Origin: CAIOSQ01 sp964434345
Lineage (GTDB): Bacteria; Pseudomonadota; Alphaproteobacteria; CACIAM-22H2
Direction: 5' to 3'
DNA: 32,627 nucleotides
NCBI GenBank assembly: GCA_964434345.1
Contig: CAYSUY010000023.1
Coordinates: 1-32,627 of the forward strand
Positions within the stretch are counted from its first letter, which is position 1. Every line of letters starts with the position of its first letter. Of this stretch, positions 7,920 to 16,187 are shown one piece after another. The notes beneath the pieces were generated by a model that saw nothing but the letters and a program-made list of their open reading frames with translations, was not told the DNA's origin and did not search any database. The position numbers and the translations under genes are program-made.

Positions 7920-9143
7920 ATGGCGCGTATCGTAATGAAATTCGGCGGCACGTCCGTCGCCGACATCGATCGCATCCGCAACGTCGCGCGGCGCGTCAAG
8001 CGCGAGGTCGACGCCGGGCACGAGGTCGCCGTGGTGGTGTCCGCGATGTCGGGCGTGACCAACCAGCTCGTCGCCTGGGTGAACCAGGTGGCGCCGCTCT
8101 ACGACGCGCGCGAATACGATGCGGTGGTGGCGACCGGCGAGCAGGTGACGAGCGGCCTCACGGCGCTCGCCCTGCAGCAGCTCGGCGTCAACGCCCGCTC
8201 CTGGCAGGGCTGGCAGCTGCCGCTGGTCTCCGACGACGCGCATGGCAAGGCGCGGATCATGGACGTCCGCACGGACGAGATGCTGCGGCTCTTCGCCGAG
8301 CAGAAGCAGGTCGCGGTCGTGGCCGGCTTCCAGGGCGTCGCGCCGGGCAACCGGATCTCGACCCTCGGGCGCGGCGGCTCCGACACCTCGGCCGTCGCCC
8401 TGGCGGCGGCGCTGCGCGCGGACCGCTGCGACATCTACACGGACGTCGACGGCGTCTACACCTGCGACCCGCGCATCGTCTCCCGGGCGCGGAAGCTGGA
8501 GAAGATCACGTACGAGGAGATGCTCGAGATGGCCTCGCTGGGCGCCAAGGTGCTCCAGACACGCTCGGTCGAGCTGGCCATGAACCATCGCGTGCGCGTG
8601 CAGGTCCTCTCGAGCTTCGAGGACAAGCCCGGCACGCTCGTAGTCGACGAGGACGAAATCGTGGAGAAGCAGGTCGTCAGTGGCATCGCCTACTCGCGCG
8701 ACGAGGCGAAGGTCACCCTTACCAAGGTCGCCGACAAGCCGGGGATCGCGGCCGCGATCTTCGGACCGCTCGCCGAGGCGAGCGTCAATGTCGACATGAT
8801 CGTGCAATCCTCCTCCGAGGATGGCCAGACCACCGACATGACCTTCACGGTCGGTAAAGCGGACATGGAGCGCGCCACGCGCCTGCTCAAGTCCGGCGCC
8901 GGCGTGACCGGCTATGCCGAACTCATCTCCGATCCGAACGTCGTGAAGATTTCGGTGATCGGGGTCGGCATGCGGTCCTATGCCGGCGTCGCGCTGACCA
9001 TGTTCCAGACCCTCGCCGAGAAGGGCATCAACATCCAGGTCATCTCGACCTCGGAGATCAAGATCAGCGTCCTGATCGACGAGCAGTATCTCGAACTGGC
9101 CCTGCGCGCACTCCACACGGCCTACGGGCTCGACAGGCAGTGA
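7920..9143 (+). CDS. lysC: Aspartate kinase LysC
   Basis: Aspartokinase phosphorylates aspartate, the first step toward lysine, threonine, methionine and diaminopimelate. The 407-residue protein starts MARIVMKFGGTSVAD (kinase signature). It contains the nucleotide and aspartate-binding segments STLGRGGSDTSAVALAAAL and TDVDGVYTCDPR, and ends with a tandem ACT module (VTLTKVADKPGIAA and VKISVIGVGMRSYAGVA). That layout matches monofunctional alphaproteobacterial aspartokinases, commonly feedback-inhibited by lysine and threonine. The ATG at 7920 matches the family N-terminus; the upstream extension to 7869 does not. Its stop overlaps the next gene's GTG start (GTGA), so the two are probably translationally coupled. 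Confidence 0.97.
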   Translation: MARIVMKFGGTSVADIDRIRNVARRVKREVDAGHEVAVVVSAMSGVTNQLVAWVNQVAPLYDAREYDAVVATGEQVTSGLTALALQQLGVNARSWQGWQLPLVSDDAHGKARIMDVRTDEMLRLFAEQKQVAVVAGFQGVAPGNRISTLGRGGSDTSAVALAAALRADRCDIYTDVDGVYTCDPRIVSRARKLEKITYEEMLEMASLGAKVLQTRSVELAMNHRVRVQVLSSFEDKPGTLVVDEDEIVEKQVVSGIAYSRDEAKVTLTKVADKPGIAAAIFGPLAEASVNVDMIVQSSSEDGQTTDMTFTVGKADMERATRLLKSGAGVTGYAELISDPNVVKISVIGVGMRSYAGVALTMFQTLAEKGINIQVISTSEIKISVLIDEQYLELALRALHTAYGLDRQ

Positions 9144-10195
9144 CCGCAAGCGCCGCCGCCCGCGACTGCCTCGACAGGCTGTGGGCGCGCGGCCGCGCTT
9201 TCCTGGGCGTCGACATTCCGATCATGGGCGGCGCCATGACCTGGGTGTCCGAACGTGGGCTCGTCGCCGCGATCACCAATGCCGGCGGGTTCGGCGTGAT
9301 CGCCTGCGGCTCCATGGACCCCGAGCGCCTGCGTGAGGAGATTCGCGCCACGCGGACGCTCACCGCGGGCCCGTTCGGCGTCAATCTCATCGTGATGCAT
9401 CCCGACCTCGCGGCGCTCGCCCGCGTCTGCGCCGAGGAGCGCGTCGGGCATGTCGTATTGGCTGGCGGATTGCCGCCGGGTGAGTGCGTGGCCGTGCTGC
9501 GTGGCGGCGGTTGCCGTATCCTCGCGTTCGCGCCGGCCCTCGCGGTCGCGCGCAAGCTGCGCCGGTCCGGAATCGACGGGCTGATCATCGAGGGGTCCGA
9601 GGCCGGTGGCCATATCGGCGCCGTGTCGGCGAGCGTCCTGGCACAGGAGATCCTGCCGCATGTCGCCGACGTCCCGGTCTTCGTCGCCGGCGGGATCGGC
9701 CGCGGCGAGGCGATGCTTGCGTATCTCGAGATGGGTGCGGCCGGGGTCCAGGTCGGGACGCGCTTCGTCTGCGCCACGGAGTCGATCGCGCACCCGCGTC
9801 TCAAGCAGACCTACCTCCGCGCGGCGGCGCGCGACGCCGTGCCTTCGGCGCAGCTCGACCCGCGCTTTCCGGTCATTCCGGTCCGGGCGCTCGCCAATGC
9901 CGGGACGGCGCGTTTCATCGAGGTGCAGCGTGACGTGATCGCGCGCTTCGATCGCGGAGAGCTCACGCGCGACCAGGCGCAACTCACCATCGAACATTTC
10001 TGGGCCGGCGCGCTGCGCCGCGCCGTCATCGATGGCGATGTCGAGAACGGCTCGCTGATGGCCGGACAATCCGTTGGTCTGGTGACACGCGAACAACCGG
10101 TGCGCGAGATCATCGACGAATTCGTGTCCCAGGCGCTCGCGAATCTCCGTGTCCCCGGCGCGCCCCCTGCGGACCTGCGGAGTACGGGCGAATGA
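9140..10195 (+). CDS. Nitronate monooxygenase-family FMN oxidoreductase
   Basis: A 351-residue TIM-barrel flavoprotein of the nitronate monooxygenase / FabK-like enoyl reductase family. The FMN-binding features are visible: MGGAMTWVSERGLVAAITNAG near the N-terminus, IIEGSEAGGHIG with the catalytic-type His158, and VPVFVAGGIGRGEAMLAYL followed by GAAGVQVGTRF. His in the EAGGH motif favours nitronate monooxygenase over FabK. It starts with GTG overlapping the lysC stop and ends ATGA on the ptsP start, so it is embedded in a lysC-NMO-ptsP operon. In the family it detoxifies propionate-3-nitronate and related nitronates, but the substrate here is unproven. Confidence 0.88.
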   Translation: MTASAAARDCLDRLWARGRAFLGVDIPIMGGAMTWVSERGLVAAITNAGGFGVIACGSMDPERLREEIRATRTLTAGPFGVNLIVMHPDLAALARVCAEERVGHVVLAGGLPPGECVAVLRGGGCRILAFAPALAVARKLRRSGIDGLIIEGSEAGGHIGAVSASVLAQEILPHVADVPVFVAGGIGRGEAMLAYLEMGAAGVQVGTRFVCATESIAHPRLKQTYLRAAARDAVPSAQLDPRFPVIPVRALANAGTARFIEVQRDVIARFDRGELTRDQAQLTIEHFWAGALRRAVIDGDVENGSLMAGQSVGLVTREQPVREIIDEFVSQALANLRVPGAPPADLRSTGE

Positions 10196-12462
10196 GCCAG
10201 GCCAGCTTGGGTCCCGGCGGCGCGCGCCGCCTGCTCAAGCGCCTGCGGGACCTGATGGCCGGCGGCGGAACGGGGCAGGAGCGCCTCAACCAGACCGTCC
10301 GGATCATCGCCGCCGACATGGTCGCCGAGGTCTGCTCCATCTACTTGATGCGTCCCGGCGAGGTGCTCGAGCTGTTCGCGACCCAGGGACTGAAGCAGGA
10401 AGCCGTCCACAAGACCCGCCTCGCGGTCGGCGAGGGGCTGATCGGCGACATCGCCGCCCATGCACGTCCGCTGGCGCTCGCCGACGCCCAGTCCAATCCG
10501 AATTTCGCCTACAAGCCCGAGACGGGCGAGGAGATCTTCCATTCGCTCATGGGCGTGCCGATCCTGCGCGGCGGGCGGGTCCTTGGCGTCCTTGCGGTCC
10601 AGAACCGCAGCTTCCGCGAATATGACGAGGAGGAGATCGAAGCCCTCCAGACCATTGCGATGGTGCTCGCCGAACTCGCCGCCAGCGACAGCCTTTTCGG
10701 TCCGCCGGAGGCCGCGCTCGAGACCGTGGCCCTGCTCCCCGAGCGCCTCGAGGGGTTGAAGCTCAACGAGGGCCTGGCGATGGGGCGCGTGGTGATGCAC
10801 CAGCCCCGCGTCACCATCCGCCAGATGGTGGCCGAGGACCCGGCGCGCGAGCGCGGGCGCCTCGAGGCCGCGGTCGAGCGTATGCACAGCGCCATCGACG
10901 CGTTGCTTGCGCGGGCCGATCTCGGGCACGCGGGAGAACATCGCGAGATCCTCGAGACCTATCGCATGTTTGCGGAGGATCGCGGCTGGCTCGGCCGGAT
11001 CGGCGAGGCGATCAACGCCGGTCTGACCGCGGAGGCGGCGGTGCAGCGCGTCCAGGACGACACGCGTGCGCGCATGCAGCAGGTGAGCGATCCCTATCTG
11101 CGCGAGCGATTGTCGGATCTCGAGGATCTTGGCAACCGGTTGCTGCGGCACCTGACCGGGGACCGGACGGCGGCGCAGGCCGACGCGTTGCCCGATGACG
11201 TCGTGCTCGTGGCGCGCAGCATGGGGCCCGCCGAATTGCTCGACTACGACCGTCGGCGTCTGCGCGCGATCGTCCTCGAGGAGGGATCGCCGACCGCGCA
11301 TGTCGCGATCGTGGCCCGCGCCCTTGGCATTCCGATGGTCGGACGCGTCAAGGACATCCAGGCCCGCGCCGCGCCCGATGAACGGATCATCGTCGACGGC
11401 GAGAATGCCATCGTCGTCCTGCGCCCCAGCGAAGAGGTGCGCGAGGCGTTTCAGGCCGCCATGCGCGCCCGTGCCGCGCGTCAGGCCAAATACGTCGCCC
11501 TCCGCGACCTGCCGGCGGTGTCGCGTGACGGCGTCCAGGCCGAGCTGATGATCAATGCCGGCCTGCTGATCGACCTCGACCACCTCGGCCCGACCGGAGC
11601 GGTCGGGATTGGACTGTACCGCACCGAGATCCCGTTCATGGTGCGGTCGTCGTTTCCGGATGTCGCATCGCAGGTCGATTTCTACCGCGAGATCTATACC
11701 CGGGCCGGCGACGCCCCGGTCGTGTTCAGGACCCTCGATGTCGGCGGCGACAAGCGACTGCCGTATCTCGAGATGGCCGACGACGAAAATCCCGCGATGG
11801 GCTGGCGCGCGATCCGCATCGCGCTCGACCGTCCGATGATGCTTCGCCAGCAACTGCGTGCGCTGCTGCTCGCATCGGCGGGGCGACCGCTCGACGTCAT
11901 GTTCCCGATGATTGCCGACGTCGCCGAGTTCGCGGCGGCGCGCGCGCTCGTGGACCGCGAACTCGACCGGCTTGCCGCGCGTGGTCTTGCCCGTCCGGCG
12001 GCGGTGCGCGTCGGCACGATGCTGGAGGTGCCGTCCCTGGTCTGGCAATTGCCGGCGCTGCTCGAGCGGGCCGATTTCGTCTCGGTGGGCTCCAACGACC
12101 TCATGCAGTTCCTGTTCGCTTGCGACCGCGGATCGACGCGGCTCGCGGGTCGCTACGATGTGCTGTCGCCCGCGGCGCTCTGCTTTCTGGCGGGGATCGC
12201 GGACGCCGCTGCGGCGAGGGGCGTGCCCCTGACGTTGTGCGGCGAGATGGCCGGCCGACCGCTCGAAGCGTTGGCCCTGCTCGCTCTCGGCTTCCGTCGG
12301 CTCTCGATGGCGCCCAATTCGGTGGGGCCGGTCAAGGACATGCTGCGCAGTGCCGATATCGGCGTCGTGGCCGCCTATCTGCGGTCGCTGCTGCATTTGC
12401 CGGACCGCTCCCTGCGCGGGCGCCTCGCGGCCTTCGCGCGCGATCGCGGCATCGCCCTCTGA
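10192..12462 (+). CDS. ptsP: Phosphoenolpyruvate-protein phosphotransferase PtsP (enzyme I-Ntr)
   Basis: Enzyme I of the nitrogen PTS takes phosphate from PEP and passes it to NPr and EIIA-Ntr, a regulatory rather than sugar-transport relay. The 756-residue protein has an N-terminal GAF domain (about residues 15-165), then the enzyme I N-domain. The phospho-accepting His370 lies in EEGSPTAHVAIVARALGIP. The PEP-binding TIM barrel includes TLDVGGDKRLPYL and VSVGSNDLMQF, and catalytic Cys683 sits in TLCGEMAGRPLE. The ATG overlaps the previous stop as ATGA. In E. coli-type systems the GAF domain senses glutamine. lysC followed by ptsP is common in alphaproteobacteria, normally without the intervening monooxygenase. 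Confidence 0.96.
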   Translation: MSQASLGPGGARRLLKRLRDLMAGGGTGQERLNQTVRIIAADMVAEVCSIYLMRPGEVLELFATQGLKQEAVHKTRLAVGEGLIGDIAAHARPLALADAQSNPNFAYKPETGEEIFHSLMGVPILRGGRVLGVLAVQNRSFREYDEEEIEALQTIAMVLAELAASDSLFGPPEAALETVALLPERLEGLKLNEGLAMGRVVMHQPRVTIRQMVAEDPARERGRLEAAVERMHSAIDALLARADLGHAGEHREILETYRMFAEDRGWLGRIGEAINAGLTAEAAVQRVQDDTRARMQQVSDPYLRERLSDLEDLGNRLLRHLTGDRTAAQADALPDDVVLVARSMGPAELLDYDRRRLRAIVLEEGSPTAHVAIVARALGIPMVGRVKDIQARAAPDERIIVDGENAIVVLRPSEEVREAFQAAMRARAARQAKYVALRDLPAVSRDGVQAELMINAGLLIDLDHLGPTGAVGIGLYRTEIPFMVRSSFPDVASQVDFYREIYTRAGDAPVVFRTLDVGGDKRLPYLEMADDENPAMGWRAIRIALDRPMMLRQQLRALLLASAGRPLDVMFPMIADVAEFAAARALVDRELDRLAARGLARPAAVRVGTMLEVPSLVWQLPALLERADFVSVGSNDLMQFLFACDRGSTRLAGRYDVLSPAALCFLAGIADAAAARGVPLTLCGEMAGRPLEALALLALGFRRLSMAPNSVGPVKDMLRSADIGVVAAYLRSLLHLPDRSLRGRLAAFARDRGIAL

Positions 12463-12482
12463 GCGGACCGGACGGCGCTCGG

Positions 12483-12510
12483 TTGCGGGGCGCCGCCCGG
12501 CGCTGATACT
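12483..12510 (+). promoter_or_regulatory. Possible promoter before rodZ, with an embedded hairpin
   Basis: TTGCGG (12483-12488) and GATACT (12505-12510, 4 of 6 matches) are separated by 16 bases in the 111-base ptsP/rodZ gap. The spacer contains the inverted repeat GCGCC-GCCC-GGCGC (12490-12503). That repeat could instead be a weak terminator for ptsP, or could simply reflect base composition. Either reading is tentative. Confidence 0.3.
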
Positions 12511-12573
12511 AGTCGGGGTCCGGGGCTTCGGCGCCGGAGACCGAGCTTACCTCCACCCTGCGGGCATCCTGCG

Positions 12574-13679
12574 ATGGCGAGATCGCGTCAGAAACGAACC
12601 GGCGGCTCGGCGGCCGACGCGGGCGCGATCTTCGGCGCGGGCGAGGGGGCCCCCGATGGCGTCGGTGCCGCGCTGCGCGCCGAACGCGAGCGCCAGGGCC
12701 TGCAACTCGCCGAGTTGGCAGCGCGCCTCAAGATCCGCAGGGTTCATCTTGCCGCCATCGAGGACGAGCGCTTCGACCTGATCCCTCCCGGCACCTATGC
12801 GGTGAACTTCATCCGCGCCTACGCGACGTCGCTTGGCCTCGACGCGGGCGAGATGGTGCGTCGCTATCGGCAGGCCCTGGATGGTGGGCAGGCACGGCTC
12901 GAACTCAATTTCCCGCAGCCGCTGCAGGAAAGTCGGCTTCCCAGTGGCATCCTGATCGGCGCGTCCGTGGTGATCGCCGCCCTTGCCTATGGAGCCTGGG
13001 CTTTGTTCAGCGAGGACCGGTCCGTATTGCCCCGCGTCGAGCCCGTGCCTGCGCAACTGCAGTCGGCGGCACCGCCGCCGCCGCCGCCCGCGGCGCCCCA
13101 GGAGACGCTTGCCCCGGCCGTCGCGGCTGGTGACGCTCCTCCCGCGGTCGCGCCCGCGGCAACGGCGGCCCAACCGGCCGCGCCAGCGCCCGTGGTCGCC
13201 GCCACCACGCCCGCTGCGCCGCCCGCTGCGCCGCCTGTCGCCGCTCCGCCACCAGTTGTTCCGCCACCTGCGCCGCCGCCTCCTCAGGCGCGGCCGGGCG
13301 CCGTACCGACGCCGGTTGCGCCGCCGTCCCAAGCACCCGAGCGGGCCACCGGGGAGGGCGCGAGGTCGCGCGTGGTGATCACGGGGCAGGCGGAAAGCTG
13401 GGTTCNNNNNNNNNNNNTGCGGCAGGCACGATCGTGTTCATGCGTATCCTGAAGGCGGGCGAGGCTTATGCCGTGCCAAATCGTCGCGGCCTGTTCCTGA
13501 CCACCGGCAACGCCGGCTCCATCGAGGTCAAGGTCGACGGCAAGTCCATCCCGTCCCTCGGCCGCGTCGGCAGCGTCCGCCGCGACCTGTCCCTCGACGC
13601 CGAAGCGCTGCTCGAGGCAGGCGACGGCGGCGAAACCGCCCGTCCGGCGACCGCGCCAGGCGCCCGCAGCGGTGGCTGA
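12574..13679 (+). CDS. rodZ: RodZ-like helix-turn-helix / DUF4115 membrane protein (interrupted by an assembly gap)
   Basis: RodZ links MreB to the elongation machinery and sets rod shape. Residues 29-100 form a HTH_25 domain (LAARLKIRRVHLAAIEDE, then IPPGTYAVNFIRAYA). Residues 125-145 are a single membrane helix. A long proline/alanine-rich periplasmic linker follows. The C-terminal DUF4115 domain starts VVITGQAESWV and resumes after the gap with GTIVFMRILKAGEAYAVP and FLTTGNAGSIEV. Twelve N at 13406-13417 interrupt it, and the frame before the gap does not match the frame after. Continuity needs a gap of 10 or 13 bases, so the N-run is a placeholder rather than a real frameshift. The gene lies directly upstream of ispG and hisS, as in E. 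coli. Confidence 0.88.
13406..13417. other. Assembly gap (12 N)
   Basis: Twelve undetermined bases lie inside the DUF4115 domain of rodZ. Domain continuity (SWV before, a residue ending in T followed by AAGTIVF after) implies a true length one more than a multiple of three, most simply 10. The gap length here is therefore not accurate. Confidence 0.97.
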
Positions 13680-13705
13680 GGCCGGACCAGCCCCGACGCG
13701 TCTTC

Positions 13706-13735
13706 TGGTGCGGTGCGCCGGGGATCACGTATAAA
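13706..13735 (+). promoter_or_regulatory. Possible promoter of ispG
   Basis: TATAAA (13730-13735) is a 5-of-6 match to the -10 hexamer in the 114-base rodZ/ispG gap, about 59 bases before the ispG ATG. The -35 is weak (TGGTGC at 13706-13711, spacer 18). A stretch this AT-rich is unusual locally, which is the main argument for it. Confidence 0.35.
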
Positions 13736-13793
13736 GCGCCCGCAACCGGACCACGCGGCGGTCATCCGCGCACCCGGAAATCGAGCCGAGGCC

Positions 13794-14924
13794 ATGACAG
13801 CCAATCGTTCCTATCGTCAGATCCAGCGTCGGCACTGCCGCCAGATCTCCGTCGGCAGCGTGCGCGTCGGCGGCGACGCGCCGATCTCGGTGCAGTCGAT
13901 GACGAACACGCCAACCTCGGATGCCGCAGCGACCATCGCGCAGATCCGCCGGCTCGAAGAGGCCGGGGTCGACATCGTGCGCGTCTCCTGTCCCGACGAG
14001 GACTCGACGCGCGCCCTGCGCGAGATCGTGCGCGCGTCGCGGGTTCCTGTCGTCGCCGACATCCATTTCCATTACCGCCGCGCCATCGAGGCCGCGGAGG
14101 CCGGGGCGGCGTGCCTGCGCATCAATCCCGGCAACATCGGAAGCCAGGCACGGGTGCGCGAGGTGGTGAAGGCCGCGCGCGATCACGGTTGCTCCATGCG
14201 CATCGGGGTCAACGCCGGTTCGCTCGAGCGCGACCTGCTCGAGAAATATGGCGAGCCGTGCCCCGAGGCGATGGTCGAGAGCGCCCTCAACCATGCGCGT
14301 GTCCTCGAGGACGAGGATTTCCGCGAGTTCAAGATCTCGGTGAAGGCGTCCGACGTCTTCCTGGCCGTGGCGGCGTATCAGCAACTGGCCGACGCCTGCG
14401 ATTATCCGCTGCATCTCGGCGTGACGGAGGCCGGAGCGCTGCGGACCGGGACGGTCAAGTCCGCGATCGGCATCGGGTCGCTGCTCTGGGCGGGTATCGG
14501 AGACACGATCCGCGTGTCCCTGTCGGCCGATCCGGTCGAAGAGGTGCGGGTCGGCTACGAGATCCTCAAGGGACTGGGCCTCCGGCGCCGCGGCGTGACC
14601 GTGATCGCCTGCCCGTCCTGCGCGCGCCAGCAATTCGACGTGGTGCGCACGGTAGAGCGCCTTGAGGAACGTCTGGCCCATATCTCCGTTCCGATCACGC
14701 TCTCGGTCATCGGATGCGTCGTCAATGGGCCGGGCGAGGCGCGCGACACCGACATCGGGTTCACCGGCGGCGGCAACGGGACGCACATGGTCTACGTCGC
14801 CGGCCAGCAGGATCATCGCGTGAAGGACGTCGACATCGTCGAGCACCTCGCGGAGATGGTCGAGCGCCGGGCGGCGGAACTGACCGCCGCACGCGCAGGA
14901 TCCGCCGACAGCGCGGCGGCATAG
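13794..14924 (+). CDS. ispG: 4-hydroxy-3-methylbut-2-en-1-yl diphosphate synthase IspG (GcpE)
   Basis: IspG is the [4Fe-4S] enzyme that reductively opens MEcPP to HMBPP in the methylerythritol phosphate route to isoprenoids. The 376-residue protein begins with the TIM barrel (ISVQSMTNTPTSDAAAT, RVSCPDEDSTRAL, VVADIHFHYR, CLRINPGNIG). Its cluster ligands Cys273, Cys276 and Cys308 and the conserved Glu315 (GCVVNGPGE) align with E. coli C270, C273, C305 and E312. The ATG at 13794 matches the family start; the upstream in-frame ATG at 13713 adds a non-conserved tail. It is part of the rodZ-ispG-hisS block, and hisS begins 14 bases after its stop. Confidence 0.97.
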   Translation: MTANRSYRQIQRRHCRQISVGSVRVGGDAPISVQSMTNTPTSDAAATIAQIRRLEEAGVDIVRVSCPDEDSTRALREIVRASRVPVVADIHFHYRRAIEAAEAGAACLRINPGNIGSQARVREVVKAARDHGCSMRIGVNAGSLERDLLEKYGEPCPEAMVESALNHARVLEDEDFREFKISVKASDVFLAVAAYQQLADACDYPLHLGVTEAGALRTGTVKSAIGIGSLLWAGIGDTIRVSLSADPVEEVRVGYEILKGLGLRRRGVTVIACPSCARQQFDVVRTVERLEERLAHISVPITLSVIGCVVNGPGEARDTDIGFTGGGNGTHMVYVAGQQDHRVKDVDIVEHLAEMVERRAAELTAARAGSADSAAA

Positions 14925-14938
14925 GAGCGAGCGGTCCG

Positions 14939-16183
14939 ATGGCGAAGCTGCAACCCGTGCGTGGCACGCACGATCTCATGCCGGCGGAAATGCGCCGCCA
15001 CCGCGCGGTCGGCGATACGGCGCGTCGCGTCGCCGGATGCTACGGGTTCGACGAGATCGCGACGCCGATCTTCGAATTCGCCGACGTCTTCCGCAGGACC
15101 TTGGGCGACACGACCGACATCGTGACGAAGGAGATGTACAGCTTCGTCGACAAGGGCGGCGAGGAGATCACGCTGCGTCCGGAGAATACAGCCGGCGTGG
15201 TGCGCGCGGTGCTGTCGAACGGCCTGCTTCAGCAGGGGCCGCTCAAGTATTTCTATTGCGGCCCGATGTTTCGTTATGAACGGCCGCAGAAGGGCAGGCA
15301 GCGCCAGTTCCACCAGATCGGCGTGGAACTGATCGCGGTGCCCGAACCCCAGGGCGATGTCGAGGTGATCGCCTGCGGATGGGCGATTCTCCACGCGCTC
15401 GGCTTCGGCGACCGCGTCGTCCTCGAACTGAACACGCTCGGCGACGGCGAGAGCCGCGCCGCCTATCGCGATGCGCTCGTCGCCTTCCTGCGCGGGCATG
15501 TCGGTGCGCTGTCGGAAGACAGCCGCGCGCGGCTGGAACGAAATCCCTTGCGGGTCCTCGACTCCAAGGACGAGGGCGATCGTCGCATCGTCGCGCAGGC
15601 GCCGCGCTTCGACGCATATCTGACGCCGGCGGCGCGGGATTTCTTCGCGCGCGTCACGGGTGGCCTGGATGCTCTTGGCCTGCCCTATCGCCTCAATCCG
15701 CGTCTCGTGCGCGGACTCGACTACTATTGTCATACGGCCTTCGAGTTCACGACCGACGCGCTCGGCGCGCAGGGCACGGTCATGGCCGGCGGGCGCTACG
15801 ACGGCCTGATCGCGGAGATGGGCGGTCCGGCCAGCGCCGGTGTGGGATGGGCGGCCGGGGTCGAGCGTCTGGCGATGCTTCTCGCGCAGGAACCTGCAGC
15901 GCCGCGTCCCGTGGCGGTGATCCCGACGGGGGAGGGCGCGGATGCGGCCGCCCTTGCGCTCGCAGACCGTTTGCGGCGCAGCGGCCTGCGCGTCGAAATG
16001 GCCTATCGCGGCACTCTCAAGCGGCGTCTCGAGCAGGCCAACAAGCGTCAGGCCCGCGCCGCCGTCATCCTCGGCGAGGACGAGATCGCGCGCGGCGCGG
16101 TGGCGCTCAAGGACCTCGACAGCGGGGAGCAGGCCGAGGTGGCGCTCGCGGAACTCGACGCGCGACTGGCGCGCTATCGCTAG
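14939..16183 (+). CDS. hisS: Histidine--tRNA ligase HisS
   Basis: A class II aminoacyl-tRNA synthetase of 414 residues that charges tRNA-His. It shows PVRGTHDLMP at the N-terminus and motif 2 as MFRYERPQKGRQRQFHQIGVE (about residues 109-129). The histidine-specific LVRGLDYY lies before motif 3, and the active site closes with GGRYDGLI and GVGWAAGVERL. The C-terminal anticodon-binding domain follows. AGGAG at 14923-14927 overlaps the ispG stop and lies 11 bases before the ATG, slightly long but usable. hemA follows after 4 bases, so this gene sits inside a continuous operon. Confidence 0.97.
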   Translation: MAKLQPVRGTHDLMPAEMRRHRAVGDTARRVAGCYGFDEIATPIFEFADVFRRTLGDTTDIVTKEMYSFVDKGGEEITLRPENTAGVVRAVLSNGLLQQGPLKYFYCGPMFRYERPQKGRQRQFHQIGVELIAVPEPQGDVEVIACGWAILHALGFGDRVVLELNTLGDGESRAAYRDALVAFLRGHVGALSEDSRARLERNPLRVLDSKDEGDRRIVAQAPRFDAYLTPAARDFFARVTGGLDALGLPYRLNPRLVRGLDYYCHTAFEFTTDALGAQGTVMAGGRYDGLIAEMGGPASAGVGWAAGVERLAMLLAQEPAAPRPVAVIPTGEGADAAALALADRLRRSGLRVEMAYRGTLKRRLEQANKRQARAAVILGEDEIARGAVALKDLDSGEQAEVALAELDARLARYR

Positions 16184-16187
16184 CGGC

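Noticed and set aside
7767..9149. Upstream extension of the ubiG frame across lysC
   Set aside because: The open frame is continuous with ubiG, but the extra 461 residues are antisense to lysC and unlike UbiG. The start at 7766 gives normal length.
9811..12396. 861-codon open frame on the minus strand opposite ptsP
   Set aside because: It is the mirror of a clear, motif-rich ptsP gene. The predicted protein is Arg/His/Asp-rich with no recognisable domain, as expected for an antisense frame in GC-rich DNA.
13000..13360. Repetitive proline/alanine codons taken as a possible DNA repeat
   Set aside because: This is the periplasmic linker of RodZ, whose sequence is low-complexity in the protein rather than a mobile or tandem DNA repeat.
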